Source: Acidobacteriota bacterium (GTDB taxonomy: Bacteria; Acidobacteriota; Vicinamibacteria; Vicinamibacterales; UBA2999). From it: 41,595 nucleotides of DNA. Each line of letters starts with the position of its first letter. The first letter of the stretch is position 1. The stretch lies in contig JACPTI010000032.1 of assembly GCA_016192845.1 (NCBI GenBank), positions 1-41,595 of the forward strand, written 5' to 3'. Below, one piece after another: positions 8,444-16,520 of this stretch. The notes beneath the pieces are model-generated. The model saw only the letters and a program-made list of their open reading frames with translations, was not told the origin of the DNA and ran no database searches. The position numbers and the translations under genes are program-made.

Positions 8444-10660
8444 TCAGTTCGCGCTCGCGAGCGGATGCGGGCGCAGCTGGAACTGGACGGCGTACGGCGG
8501 CGTGCCCCTGCCGCCCTCGCTGTGCCACGGCGCGCGCCCGCCCCACGTCGCCCACAATCCCCGGGCGCTCCAGCCGCCGTTCGGATCGTCGATGCGCCCC
8601 TCGAAGCCCTTGGTGAAGAAGCCCATGGGATAGGGGACGGCCAGGTGCACCCACTTCCCATTGGCGAACGCCTGCACACCATCGGACTGATTGTCGAGCA
8701 CGATCACGGTGTCCCGACCCAGGCCGAAGATGTCGTGGATGTCGACCCAGACGTAATACGGGCTGGCGGCAGTCGCGAGCGGACCGTCCACGCCGTCGAA
8801 CTTCGGTCCGGGCAGCGGATGCAACGTGAACCCTTCGGGACAGTGATCGCCGGTGGCGGTGGGGCCGTTCCGGATCCGGCACTTGCTGCGGTCGAAGCCG
8901 ATCAGGTGGCCGCCCGCGCCGGCGGTCCACGCGATGCCCTTGCTGTCCAGGTCCATGCCGCGGATGCCGAACTCACCGGGCGGGAGCTGGTAAGCCTCGG
9001 TCAACGCCGTCACCGGTGGATTCAGACCGAGATCCACCCGCACGATCCAGCCCCTGCCCGACGTGTTGGATCCCCAGACAGTGCCGTCATTCGGGTTCAC
9101 GGCGATGCCGTAGAAGCCAAGGCTGAGGCGCTTGTCCTTGCGCGGATCGACCGGGGCATCGGGCTCGACGTACTCGTCGCGCCGGCCGTTGCCGTTGGTG
9201 TCGACGATGAACGGCGTCCATCCTTGCGCTTTGGCGGAGTCGCCGGTCTCCAGAAACACCCGGGTATTGACCCAGCCGAGCTGGGGGCCGCCGTTGTTGC
9301 CGAGGTAGAGCGTGTTGTCGGTGTCATAGCCGAAGTTCAGGTGATGGGTCCCGAAGCAGGTGTCGACAAACGCCCACTGCTTCGTCTTCGGGTCGTACAT
9401 CGTTACCCCGCGCGCGTTCTGGACGAAGGTGCTGGTGCTCGTCGCGGGACCCGAGGCGCGTTCCAGCGGGAAGGCCTTCGCCGACGGATGATCCGATCCC
9501 TTCCGGCAGAACGCCGGCTGCTCCCACTGCGGCCGATGGGTGGCGGTCCACCACACGCGGCCTTCGCCGTCCATCATGTTGGTGTGGGCGTTGACCTGCG
9601 TGTCCCAGATCACGCGATCGCCCCAATACCGCCACGGGGACGGCGCGACGTTGACGGTCGAGGATCTCGGCGTGCTCGCCACCCTCACCGGCATCTTCGT
9701 TTCGGTCGCCATGTGGAGCACGGGGTCCAGGATTGGAACCCAGTCCGTGCTCAGCTCCATCGCGCCGTAGAGTGGGCCCCGGCCGTTGACCGTCGGCTTC
9801 CTCCTGTCGGTGCCTATCAGGTCGTGCAGATAGGCCGTCGGACGGGACCAGTCCCAGACGGTGACCACGATGTTGCGTTCGATGCCCTGGGGCCGTGCGG
9901 GCTGTTGTCTGGGCACTTCGCCGGCCGCGATCCGGTCGGTCCAGTCGGCCAGCCTCGCCAGCAGTCCGCCATCGTTCGTCGTCAGGCTGTTGAGGCCGTT
10001 GAGCATGGCGGTGCCGGACTGTCCCATGCGCAGTCGGGCCGCCCAGGCCGCCTGTGACTGCCTCTCACCAGCTCCGAGAGCCGCATGATCGATTGAGCGC
10101 ATGAGAGGGCCGCCAGCCTGGTGACAGTTGCCGCAGCCGTTTTGCTTGATGCCGTCGATCCAGTCGGCCTGGCTCTTCATCTCCGTCGGCACGCCGTTGC
10201 CTGTGAGGCCCGTGCCCGGGAACATGGTCTTGTCGGGAATCTTGAGCATCGACCACCAGTACGAGCCCGGGTAGTACTCGGCCGCCGCCTGCGGAGTGGG
10301 CGCGATGGTGGCGGTGAGGTTGAGCGTCGTGCCCGGTTTCGCGGGCACGCGCCGCGAATCGACCAGGCCAAACCCGCGAACCCACACGGTGTATTGCGCG
10401 CCTGACGGAAGGGCAGGCAGCAGGTAGCGACCCTGGTCGTCGGTGACGACGATCTTCGCGTAGCGCGTCGTGCCCAGCCCGGTCGTTTCCGCGATGACCC
10501 ACACGCCCGCCTCGGGTCCCCTGGCGCTGGTCACCACGCCGCCGATGTCGGACGGGCCAATCCCGAGCTGCTGGGCCCCAGCCATGCTCGACCCTGCCGC
10601 CAGGAATGCGGCGATGCCGACTGCTAACCCCTTCGCGTGCGCCGTTGGTCTCCGACTCAT
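8444..10660 (-). CDS. Exported hybrid: carboxypeptidase-regulatory-like domain, cytochrome c motif and Vgb-like propeller
   Basis: Start ATG at 10660 (MSRRPTAHAK) follows GGAGG with a five-base gap, better than the ATG four codons upstream. The 738-residue product has a signal peptide ending SSMAGAQ. Next is a CarboxypepD_reg-like beta-sandwich (GGVVTSARGPEAGVWVIAET, VTDDQGRYLLPALPSG). About residue 170 there is a heme site, GCGNCHQAGG. The rest is a long propeller resembling virginiamycin B lyase (VWGSNTSGRGWIVRVD, GIRGMDLDSKGIAWTAGAGG). Acidobacterial-type genomes carry such fused exported proteins, but I know no assigned reaction. The heme plus propeller suggests periplasmic redox chemistry on a complex substrate. 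The neighbouring cytochrome gene converges on it. Confidence 0.7.
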   Translation of the reverse strand: MSRRPTAHAKGLAVGIAAFLAAGSSMAGAQQLGIGPSDIGGVVTSARGPEAGVWVIAETTGLGTTRYAKIVVTDDQGRYLLPALPSGAQYTVWVRGFGLVDSRRVPAKPGTTLNLTATIAPTPQAAAEYYPGSYWWSMLKIPDKTMFPGTGLTGNGVPTEMKSQADWIDGIKQNGCGNCHQAGGPLMRSIDHAALGAGERQSQAAWAARLRMGQSGTAMLNGLNSLTTNDGGLLARLADWTDRIAAGEVPRQQPARPQGIERNIVVTVWDWSRPTAYLHDLIGTDRRKPTVNGRGPLYGAMELSTDWVPILDPVLHMATETKMPVRVASTPRSSTVNVAPSPWRYWGDRVIWDTQVNAHTNMMDGEGRVWWTATHRPQWEQPAFCRKGSDHPSAKAFPLERASGPATSTSTFVQNARGVTMYDPKTKQWAFVDTCFGTHHLNFGYDTDNTLYLGNNGGPQLGWVNTRVFLETGDSAKAQGWTPFIVDTNGNGRRDEYVEPDAPVDPRKDKRLSLGFYGIAVNPNDGTVWGSNTSGRGWIVRVDLGLNPPVTALTEAYQLPPGEFGIRGMDLDSKGIAWTAGAGGHLIGFDRSKCRIRNGPTATGDHCPEGFTLHPLPGPKFDGVDGPLATAASPYYVWVDIHDIFGLGRDTVIVLDNQSDGVQAFANGKWVHLAVPYPMGFFTKGFEGRIDDPNGGWSARGLWATWGGRAPWHSEGGRGTPPYAVQFQLRPHPLASAN

Positions 10661-10733
10661 GCCAACCTCCATGAATCGAATCCGATTGTGGCCGTTGGGC
10701 AGTTTGTGCCCTCACATCAGGGAATCGAGGCGG

Positions 10734-10739
10734 ATTATA
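10734..10739 (-). promoter_or_regulatory. -10 box for the hybrid cytochrome/propeller gene
   Basis: The minus strand reads TATAAT here, 73 bases upstream of the chosen start, in the context ATATAATCCGCC that closely resembles the -10 region of the PQQ dehydrogenase. No convincing -35 is seen. Confidence 0.4.
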
Positions 10740-10993
10740 TCGACATCGGCGGTCGACTCCCACCTGCGGGAATCCGGCCGCGCGATCGGAAAGCACGTAT
10801 CGGCGGACATCGGCATTGTCGGGGATGCCAGCCTCGGGATCGTTGTCGCATAGTACCATCCACCCGGTGAAGGGCTGATGGAATACAACACGACCGCAAA
10901 ACCCGCCGCGTGTCAAGGCACCGCAGGGTCGCTTGACGAGCGGCGAGGCGGAAGTGGCCGCGGCGGGAGGGACCCCCGCACGGGCTCCAGTAA
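10740..10993. other. Gene-free spacer
   Basis: Between the leftward hybrid gene and the small membrane protein gene lie roughly 390 bases in total. Apart from the -10 box and the first copy of a 13-base direct repeat I see no gene, RNA or strong hairpin here. Confidence 0.5.
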
Positions 10994-11006
10994 GCGTCCT
11001 GTAACG
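10994..11006. repeat. Direct repeat, copy 1 (GCGTCCTGTAACG)
   Basis: Thirteen bases identical to 11299-11311, one copy on each side of the 78-codon membrane protein gene. See the copy 2 entry and the finding on this pair. Confidence 0.6.
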
Positions 11007-11047
11007 GAGTTCATGTCTCCGCGACGCCGAGAAAGTGGGAATAGATA

Positions 11048-11284
11048 ATGAACCCTGATAAACCTAGGAAAGCTGACAGGATCGGCGGGGCCGTCTTAAT
11101 GATGTGGGGGGGTGTGCTTTCAATCGTTTCGATGATCCTATCGCTAGTGGTGGTGATAGTCATGATTACTGGGAATCCGCCACCGGAAATAGCAGCAGCT
11201 CTGGTTCTTTGGCTCATCGCATTTACGGTTGGGCTTGCCTGCTTCTACCACGGCCTCCGCCGCTACCGGGCCTTGTCTAAGTGA
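11048..11284 (+). CDS. Small two-helix membrane protein, unknown function
   Basis: A 78-residue product with a short basic N-terminus (MNPDKPRKADR) and two predicted membrane helices: GAVLMMWGGVLSIVSMILSL into VVVIVMI, and IAAALVLWLIAFTVGLACFY. It ends with a basic tail (HGLRRYRALSK). Codon use is visibly less GC-rich than the neighbours (AAA, ATA, TCA, GGA), as in a recently acquired gene. The Shine-Dalgarno is weak (GTGGGAA before ATAGATAATG). It stands alone between leftward genes and is bracketed by a 13-base direct repeat. I recognise no family. Confidence 0.55.
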   Translation: MNPDKPRKADRIGGAVLMMWGGVLSIVSMILSLVVVIVMITGNPPPEIAAALVLWLIAFTVGLACFYHGLRRYRALSK

Positions 11285-11298
11285 CAGGGCCTTCGATT

Positions 11299-11311
11299 GC
11301 GTCCTGTAACG
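11299..11311. repeat. Direct repeat, copy 2 (GCGTCCTGTAACG)
   Basis: Second copy of the 13-base repeat, starting 15 bases after the stop of the small membrane protein gene. The repeat-to-repeat unit is 305 bases. Confidence 0.6.
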
Positions 11312-11446
11312 CTGACGGTTCTCAAAACGTAGGGACGGTTTCCTGACCCAAAGCTTCATTAATTCCGCGCGCGTGGCAATCCACGAGGCGATTTGCTCAA
11401 GATCCAAAAGTGTCGCTGAACAAAGCATGCTTCGATGTCGCCTAGA

Positions 11447-13276
11447 TTAGAAGGCGTGGCCGATGCTGGCGTGCATCCGCCACCGGCGGCTCCGCGGCTC
11501 TCCGTCGATCCGTAGTCCTTCGATCGTGTTGAACTGGTAGGCGAAGTCGAGCCGAAGCAGCCCGAAGCGCGACCGGTACCGGGCGCCGACGCCGCCGTTC
11601 GCGTGGAGATTGGTCGAGGCCGTCCACGCGTCCTCCCAGACGTTGCCCGCGTCGACGAACAGCACGGCGCCAAGCGGCCCGATCACGGGAACGCGAAGCT
11701 CACCGCTCGCCGCCAGAAGCGACAGGCCGCCAATAGGCACGCCGGCGGCGGAGAGCGGGCTCACCTCCTGGCGTCCCCACCCGCGCAGCGTGCCGGCGCC
11801 GCCCAGAAAGTACCGCTTCGAGAACGGCACGTCCGATCGCGCGCGCATGGCGGCGATCGACCCGTACTGGATGCGACCCGCCAGCGTGACGGGCGCGACG
11901 CCGTGGTAGTAGCGGGCGTCGCCGAGCAGGCTGATGTAGTTGAAGGAACCGGGGAGCCATCCGCCCGCCTGTTCCACACGGGCTGCGGCGAAGTACCCGC
12001 GGGTGACGCCGCCCGATTCACGGCTCGTGTCGCGCGCGGCGCCGAACTCGAGCGCCGACAGCAGCCCCTCCTGCCTGCCGCTCGCCTCGTCCACACCCAG
12101 CGACGTCAACAGCACGCGCGACGCCGCATCGCCGAGCGCGCCGGAGGGAAGCTCCACGCGGTCGCGCTCATGCACGTACGTCGCCGTAAAGGTGTTCCGG
12201 CCGCGCTCGTAGCTCACTCCCGCACGCCCGCCGCGCGACAGCGCCTCGAACACGGTCTCGTCCAGCTGCCAGGCGTAGCCGCGGAGCGTGAGCGTCAGGC
12301 CGGCCCCGAACAGATACGGCTGGATGAACGCCGCTTCGCCGCCCCGATCCAGCCACGACCAGCGCCCGCGCGCCGAGACGGTGCGGGCGCCGCCGAGAAA
12401 GTTGAGGTGGCGCCACCCGGCCTCGCCGTATGCGCCTTCCTCCGATCCGTAGCCGAACGAATACGTGAACTGCGTGTGGTCGCGCTCCTTGACCGTGACC
12501 AGCGTCTCCACGTCGGGGCGTCCGCGCTCGACGACGGCGATGTCGACCGACTCGAAGAGGCCGAGGCGTTCCAGCCGGCGCCGGCTTTCCTCCAGCGCCG
12601 CCGCCTGAAAGAGTTGCCCCGGCAGGTAGGCGAGCTGCCGTCGAATGAGGGGATCCGCGACCGTGACGTTGCCGGCGATGTCGATCGGTCCGAAGACGGT
12701 CTGCAGGCCCGGCTCGGCCCTGAACTCGACGCGCACGCGACCTGGCGCGATCGTCGTCTCCAGCACGTCGACGCGCGCGCGCGCGTATCCCGCGTTCCAC
12801 AAGGCGGCGACCGCCATCCGCGCGGTCTCCTGCACGCCGGCTCGCGCGACGGGCTCTCCCGGCCGCACCGCGGCACCCGCTCTGATCGCATCCACCTGCT
12901 CGGCCGGGAGGACATCGAAACCGGCGAAGCTCACTTCTGCAGCTCGCACGGGCTCGCCCTCTTCCACCACGATTCGAAGCGCGACCTCGTTGTCGCGGCG
13001 GCTCGAGACGATGCCGTTCACGCGCGCCTGCGGGTATCCGCGCTCCGCGTACAAGGTTTCCATGCGTTTGAGGTCCTGGTCGAAGACGGCAGGATCGAAA
13101 TACGCGCGGTCGCGCCAGGGCAGCCACGGGCTCTCGCGGGTTGCGAGGAGCGCGCGCAGGTCGGATTCGTCCACGGCGCGCGCGCCCTCGATCTCGAGCT
13201 CGACCACTTCGACGCGCGCGCGCGGCTCCTGGGCCTCTGCGCCGAAGGACGCCAGCAACAGAACGGCCAGTATCAC
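11447..13276 (-). CDS. Omp85-family outer membrane protein (BamA/TamA-like)
   Basis: The 609-residue product starts at a GTG (13276) and has a short signal peptide (ILAVLLLASFGAEAQ). Residues about 20-265 contain POTRA-like repeats, e.g. VEVVELEIEGARAVDESDL, YAERGYPQARVNGI, AALWNAGYARARVDV and LERLGLFESVDIAV. The rest is a beta-barrel with FLGGAGTLRGWGRQE, the family's conserved L6 region (LRGW in place of RGF), and a C-terminal strand ending HASIGHAF with the terminal Phe used for insertion. Length and POTRA number fit TamA-type better than full BamA. It should insert or translocate proteins at the outer membrane. A lipoprotein gene diverges from it only 21 bases away. Confidence 0.85.
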   Translation of the reverse strand: MILAVLLLASFGAEAQEPRARVEVVELEIEGARAVDESDLRALLATRESPWLPWRDRAYFDPAVFDQDLKRMETLYAERGYPQARVNGIVSSRRDNEVALRIVVEEGEPVRAAEVSFAGFDVLPAEQVDAIRAGAAVRPGEPVARAGVQETARMAVAALWNAGYARARVDVLETTIAPGRVRVEFRAEPGLQTVFGPIDIAGNVTVADPLIRRQLAYLPGQLFQAAALEESRRRLERLGLFESVDIAVVERGRPDVETLVTVKERDHTQFTYSFGYGSEEGAYGEAGWRHLNFLGGARTVSARGRWSWLDRGGEAAFIQPYLFGAGLTLTLRGYAWQLDETVFEALSRGGRAGVSYERGRNTFTATYVHERDRVELPSGALGDAASRVLLTSLGVDEASGRQEGLLSALEFGAARDTSRESGGVTRGYFAAARVEQAGGWLPGSFNYISLLGDARYYHGVAPVTLAGRIQYGSIAAMRARSDVPFSKRYFLGGAGTLRGWGRQEVSPLSAAGVPIGGLSLLAASGELRVPVIGPLGAVLFVDAGNVWEDAWTASTNLHANGGVGARYRSRFGLLRLDFAYQFNTIEGLRIDGEPRSRRWRMHASIGHAF

Positions 13277-13297
13277 GATCCCCGCGATAATAGCGTC

Positions 13298-13972
13298 GTG
13301 GCCGCGATTTCAGCCGCTCGCTGCGCTGCCCGTCTTGCTGCCATCGCCGCGCTGGCGCTGGCCGCGGGCTGTTCGAGCCGCAGCACGCCCGCGGCCTCGC
13401 GCGCGCCCGCGCCCGATGCGGCGGCATCCGATGCCCTCGTCCAGGAGTTGTACGAGTCCGGCCGCTACGACGAGGTGGTGAGCCGAGTGACGGCTGCGTC
13501 GGTGGGCGACGTCGGTGCCGAGGCGCTGTGGCTCGCAGCCCACAGCCACCTGCGGCTCGGACGCAAGGACGAGGCCGCCCGGCTGCTGGCGCGGCTCGCC
13601 ACGATGGAGGGCGATCCGGGGTGGCAGGTCACGTCACAGCTGGCGCTGGCGGGGCTCGAAGGGAACGCCGACGCGCTCGCCCGGGCGCGGCAGGCGGCCG
13701 GCGCCTTTCCCGGCGATCCCTTTGTGCAGTACGAGCTCGGCCTCAGCGCGGCGCGGAGCGGCGACTTCACCGCGGCCGCCCAGGCCTTCGACCGCAGCCT
13801 CGAGGCCGACCCGACCTTCGCGTACGCCTACTACTACGCCGGCCTGACGTACGACCGGCTCGGTCGGGCGGACCTGATGGTGACCCGGTTCGATACGTTT
13901 CTGCGCCTCGCGCCGCAGGCGCCCGAGCGCCCCGAGGTGGAATCGATCCTCAGGACCGTCCGCGGGCGCTGA
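13298..13972 (+). CDS. TPR-containing lipoprotein
   Basis: The GTG at 13298 gives a 224-residue protein whose N-terminus is a lipoprotein signal (AAIAALALAAGCSS, lipobox cysteine near residue 22). A proline/alanine linker follows, then helical repeats of TPR type: ALVQELYESGRYDEVVSRV, ALWLAAHSHLRLGRKDEAAR and FAYAYYYAGLTYDRLGRADL. Much longer in-frame upstream extension is antisense to the Omp85 gene and is rejected. TPR lipoproteins act as scaffolds in outer-membrane assembly (for example BamD), so its position head-to-head with an Omp85 gene suggests shared function, though this is inference. Confidence 0.78.
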   Translation: MAAISAARCAARLAAIAALALAAGCSSRSTPAASRAPAPDAAASDALVQELYESGRYDEVVSRVTAASVGDVGAEALWLAAHSHLRLGRKDEAARLLARLATMEGDPGWQVTSQLALAGLEGNADALARARQAAGAFPGDPFVQYELGLSAARSGDFTAAAQAFDRSLEADPTFAYAYYYAGLTYDRLGRADLMVTRFDTFLRLAPQAPERPEVESILRTVRGR

Positions 13973-13976
13973 ACGC

Positions 13977-14975
13977 TCAGTGGGTCTGGACGTGCGGGTC
14001 GCCGGTCGTGTCAAACGCCAGCACCATCCCCCACGGCAGATACGCGAGGCGATCGTGGTCGACGAACGCGTACACGCCCGCTTCGGGAATGCGAAATTCA
14101 ACCATCGCGCCGCTTCCGGCCGGAATGCCGTACGTCTGGACGTTGCGGATCTCCGAAGCGCCGTCGTAGACCGTCTCGAGTATCGTGCCGATCACGTGGA
14201 TCGCGGCCACGCCCGGTCCGACGTTCACGACATACGCGCGCACGAGATCGCCGGGCTGTACCGGCAGCGGGGCGTGCTCGAGCCGCCCGTTGAACATCAT
14301 CACGAACGGATCGTTCTTCTGCGCGCGGGCCGGGTCGGTGCCGGGAATCAGACCGGTCTTGTCCGGCGTCCCGTAGATGGCGCTCTGCACGACCACCAGC
14401 TCGCGCGCCGGCTTCAGCGTCGCGTCGCGCGGGTACACGATCATGGCGCCGTAGAGACCGCTCTTGATGTGGATGTCGGTGACCGGCCCTGACGCACAGT
14501 GGTACATGTAGACGCCCGGGGTATCCACCGCCTTCTCGATCACTCTGGTTCCGCCGGGCGGGACCGCACCGAACCGCCTCATGTCGATCCGCAGCGCGTG
14601 CGAATCCAGCCCGTGGGACGTGTTCGCGTGGTTTTCCACCTTAATCGTGACCAGGTCGCCCTCGCACGCCTCGAGCGTCGGCCCGGGGAGCGTGCCGTCG
14701 TACGTCCACGCGTTGAAGCGCATGCCCATGCCGAGATCGAGCGTCACCTCCCGGGCGTCGAGCGCGAAGGTCTTTTCGCGCGGGCCCGCGCACGTGGCCG
14801 CCTGACCGGCCAGCGCCGGCAGGCCGGGCGCCTCGAGCGGGGCGCTGCCGCTTGTCGCCGTGACCGGCGGCGGCGTCGCGGCGGGCGCCGGCGAACGGCC
14901 GGGGCGTCCCTCCGTACTGCATGCGGCGGCTGATACACCGACTGCGACAGCGGCGGCGGCGACCAGAACGCGCAT
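13977..14975 (-). CDS. nirK: Copper nitrite reductase-like lipoprotein (NirK family)
   Basis: A 332-residue two-cupredoxin protein reducing nitrite to NO in the periplasm. Cys19 is a lipobox cysteine after a short signal, so it is probably membrane-anchored. Type 1 copper ligands by spacing are His121, Cys160 and His169; type 2 ligands are His126, His159 and the His of VDHDRL near the C-terminus. The active-site aspartate (Asp124) and second-shell histidine (in AIHVIG) are also present. The usual axial Met, 14 residues after the Cys (SGMNGA in classic NirK), is Leu174 here (SGLYGA). It follows ric by 16 bases in the same direction, forming ric-nirK. The start is supported by AAGGGAAG upstream. 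Other two-domain multicopper enzymes are possible, but the ligand set favours NirK. Confidence 0.75.
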   Translation of the reverse strand: MRVLVAAAAVAVGVSAAACSTEGRPGRSPAPAATPPPVTATSGSAPLEAPGLPALAGQAATCAGPREKTFALDAREVTLDLGMGMRFNAWTYDGTLPGPTLEACEGDLVTIKVENHANTSHGLDSHALRIDMRRFGAVPPGGTRVIEKAVDTPGVYMYHCASGPVTDIHIKSGLYGAMIVYPRDATLKPARELVVVQSAIYGTPDKTGLIPGTDPARAQKNDPFVMMFNGRLEHAPLPVQPGDLVRAYVVNVGPGVAAIHVIGTILETVYDGASEIRNVQTYGIPAGSGAMVEFRIPEAGVYAFVDHDRLAYLPWGMVLAFDTTGDPHVQTH

Positions 14976-14991
14976 CGCTTCCCTTCCCTTC

Positions 14992-15714
14992 TCAGTTCCG
15001 CGACGCCTCGAGCTCCACCGCTTTGGGGAACAAGACGTTGTTCTCGAGGTGGATGTGCCGGTGCAGGTCGCGGTCGAACTCCGCCAGCTCCTCGAAGCAG
15101 ACGCGGTAGGTCGCGCACCCGTCGGGCGGAGGCGTGTAGTTGCCCGTGAGCGTCCGGAGCTCGTGCAGCTGCACGCCGGCTGCGTCGTGCTCCCGCTCCA
15201 TCATCCGGATCGGGTTCTCGACCGTGCCGAACGGGCAGGCGATCGGCCCCTCCTCGTCGAAGAGCTCCTGAATGTACGGGAACAGCACGTGCTCTTCCTT
15301 GCGCATGTGCTGCAGCAGCTCGTCACCGAGCCCGTCGAAGGTTGCGGCGATTCGCGACAGCTCGGGATGGCGCCCGCCGTGCACCTGGATCAGCTTCGCA
15401 AGGTAACTGACGATGCGCGGCAGCGCCGCCCGCACGTACGCGTGGTGCGTGAGAAGGATGTGATCGATGAGGCGATCGACCGGCAACTGCGAGACATGGT
15501 CTCCAGGCTCGACTGGCGGCAACGCCTCGACGGCGCGCTCCACGGCCGCGACGTCGATGCCGGCGGACCGGCACGCGTCGGCCACCGAGCGGCGGCCGCC
15601 GCAGCAGAAGTCGATCCCGAACCGTTCGAAGACCGCGGCAGCACGCCAGTCTTCCGCGACGATTTCCCCGACGCTCTTTGTGGCAAACGACTCGTTCACG
15701 GCGGTGTCCCTCAT
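14992..15714 (-). CDS. ric: Di-iron iron-sulfur cluster repair protein (RIC: YtfE/ScdA)
   Basis: About 240 residues. The N-terminal ScdA domain contains GEIVAEDWRAAAVFERFGID followed by FCCGG. The C-terminal hemerythrin-like four-helix part carries the di-iron ligands in LTHHAYVR, HMRKEEHVLFPYI, MEREHDAAG and HRHIHLENNVLFPKA. RIC proteins repair Fe-S clusters damaged by NO or peroxide, which fits transcription together with nirK. I prefer the ATG at 15714; a TTG three codons upstream (15723) is the alternative. A Crp/Fnr-type palindrome is centred 42.5 bases upstream of that ATG, suggesting activation under low oxygen or NO and possibly a leaderless message. Confidence 0.88.
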   Translation of the reverse strand: MRDTAVNESFATKSVGEIVAEDWRAAAVFERFGIDFCCGGRRSVADACRSAGIDVAAVERAVEALPPVEPGDHVSQLPVDRLIDHILLTHHAYVRAALPRIVSYLAKLIQVHGGRHPELSRIAATFDGLGDELLQHMRKEEHVLFPYIQELFDEEGPIACPFGTVENPIRMMEREHDAAGVQLHELRTLTGNYTPPPDGCATYRVCFEELAEFDRDLHRHIHLENNVLFPKAVELEASRN

Positions 15715-15749
15715 GTGGGCCAACGTACGCGACCCAAGCCGGACGTCCT

Positions 15750-15763
15750 ATGATGGGCGTCAT
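15750..15763. promoter_or_regulatory. Crp/Fnr(Dnr)-type operator between ric and the regulator gene
   Basis: ATGAT-GGGC-GTCAT is a 5-4-5 near-perfect inverted repeat of the kind bound by Fnr, Dnr and NnrR proteins (TTGATnnnnATCAA class). It ends directly before the regulator's ATG at 15764, and its centre is 42.5 bases from the ric ATG. A possible ric -10 (TACGTT, minus strand 15727-15722) sits at the right place for a class II promoter. Confidence 0.6.
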
Positions 15764-16471
15764 ATGCGCGACAATCCCGGCGTGGCCGACAACCTGCAGG
15801 ACGCTCTGCGGCGGACGACGATCTTCCGCCGACTGTCGGCCGAAGACCGGCAACGGCTCGCCGCCGTGGCCACCGTGCGCACCTTCGACAGGGGCGACTA
15901 CCTCTTCCGGGAAGGGGACGCGTCGGACATCCTCTTCACCGTCGTCTCCGGCCGGGTGAAGGTGTTCAAGACCACCGCGCGCGGGACCGACCTGATCCTC
16001 GAGATCTTCGGCCCCGGCGACCCGGTGGGCGCGGTCGCCGTCTACGAGTCGCGCCCGTATCCGGCCAGCGCCGTCGCGCTCGAGCCGGCGACGTGCGTGC
16101 TGATTCCGCGCCAGACGTTCTTCGCGCTGCTGGAGACGTACCCCTCGCTGGTGCGAGGGCTGCTGACCGGCCTCACGCATCGCCTGGTCGAGCTGACGAA
16201 TCGACTCACGGAGCTCTCCACCGGCCGGGTGGACGCGCGGCTCGCGCGCTTCTTGCTCAAGCTCGCGGATACCATGGGACAGCCCACCCCGGCCGGCACC
16301 TTCATTCCGCTGCCGCTGTCGCGCCAGGAACTCGCCGACATGATCGGGACGACCATCGAGACCGCCATCCGCGTCATGAGCCGCTGGGGCAAGGATGGCC
16401 TCGTCCGCACGGAGAAAGAAGGATTTCTGATTCAGGATCGTCCCGGTCTCGAGACCATCGCCCTCTCGTGA
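15764..16471 (+). CDS. Crp/Fnr-family transcription regulator (Dnr/NnrR-like)
   Basis: The 235-residue product has an N-terminal cNMP-binding fold (IFRRLSAEDRQRLAAVAT, FREGDASDILFTVVSGRVKV, EIFGPGDPVGAVAVYESRPY), a long dimer helix (YPSLVRGLLTGLTHRLVEL) and a C-terminal winged helix with LSRQELADMIGTTIETAIRV, the Crp/Fnr recognition helix. No N-terminal cysteine cluster for an Fe-S switch is present, so it is Dnr/NnrR-like (NO or heme sensing) rather than a true Fnr. It lies between ric-nirK and the radical SAM/NnrS-like genes, each preceded by a matching palindrome. The start may be ATG 15764 or GTG 15782; the palindrome touching the ATG suggests autoregulation. Confidence 0.85.
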   Translation: MRDNPGVADNLQDALRRTTIFRRLSAEDRQRLAAVATVRTFDRGDYLFREGDASDILFTVVSGRVKVFKTTARGTDLILEIFGPGDPVGAVAVYESRPYPASAVALEPATCVLIPRQTFFALLETYPSLVRGLLTGLTHRLVELTNRLTELSTGRVDARLARFLLKLADTMGQPTPAGTFIPLPLSRQELADMIGTTIETAIRVMSRWGKDGLVRTEKEGFLIQDRPGLETIALS

Positions 16472-16477
16472 GGGTGT

Positions 16478-16491
16478 ATGACGGCCGTCAT
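16478..16491. promoter_or_regulatory. Perfect Crp/Fnr-type palindrome before the radical SAM gene
   Basis: ATGAC-GGCC-GTCAT is identical to its own reverse complement and shares both half-sites with 15750-15763. It lies just after the regulator's stop. Its centre is 42.5 bases from the GTG at 16527, the same distance as the first site from the ric ATG. Confidence 0.6.
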
Positions 16492-16520
16492 GGGCGGGCC
16501 CGGCCCGGGCGCGTCATCCT

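Noticed and set aside
10994..11311. Integron-type attC sites at the direct repeats
   Set aside because: The repeats lack the paired core sites (GTTRRRY/RYYYAAC) and the imperfect palindrome of attC.
11603..13297. Long rightward frame leading into the TPR lipoprotein
   Set aside because: Antisense to the Omp85 gene; the lipoprotein signal at 13298 marks the true start.
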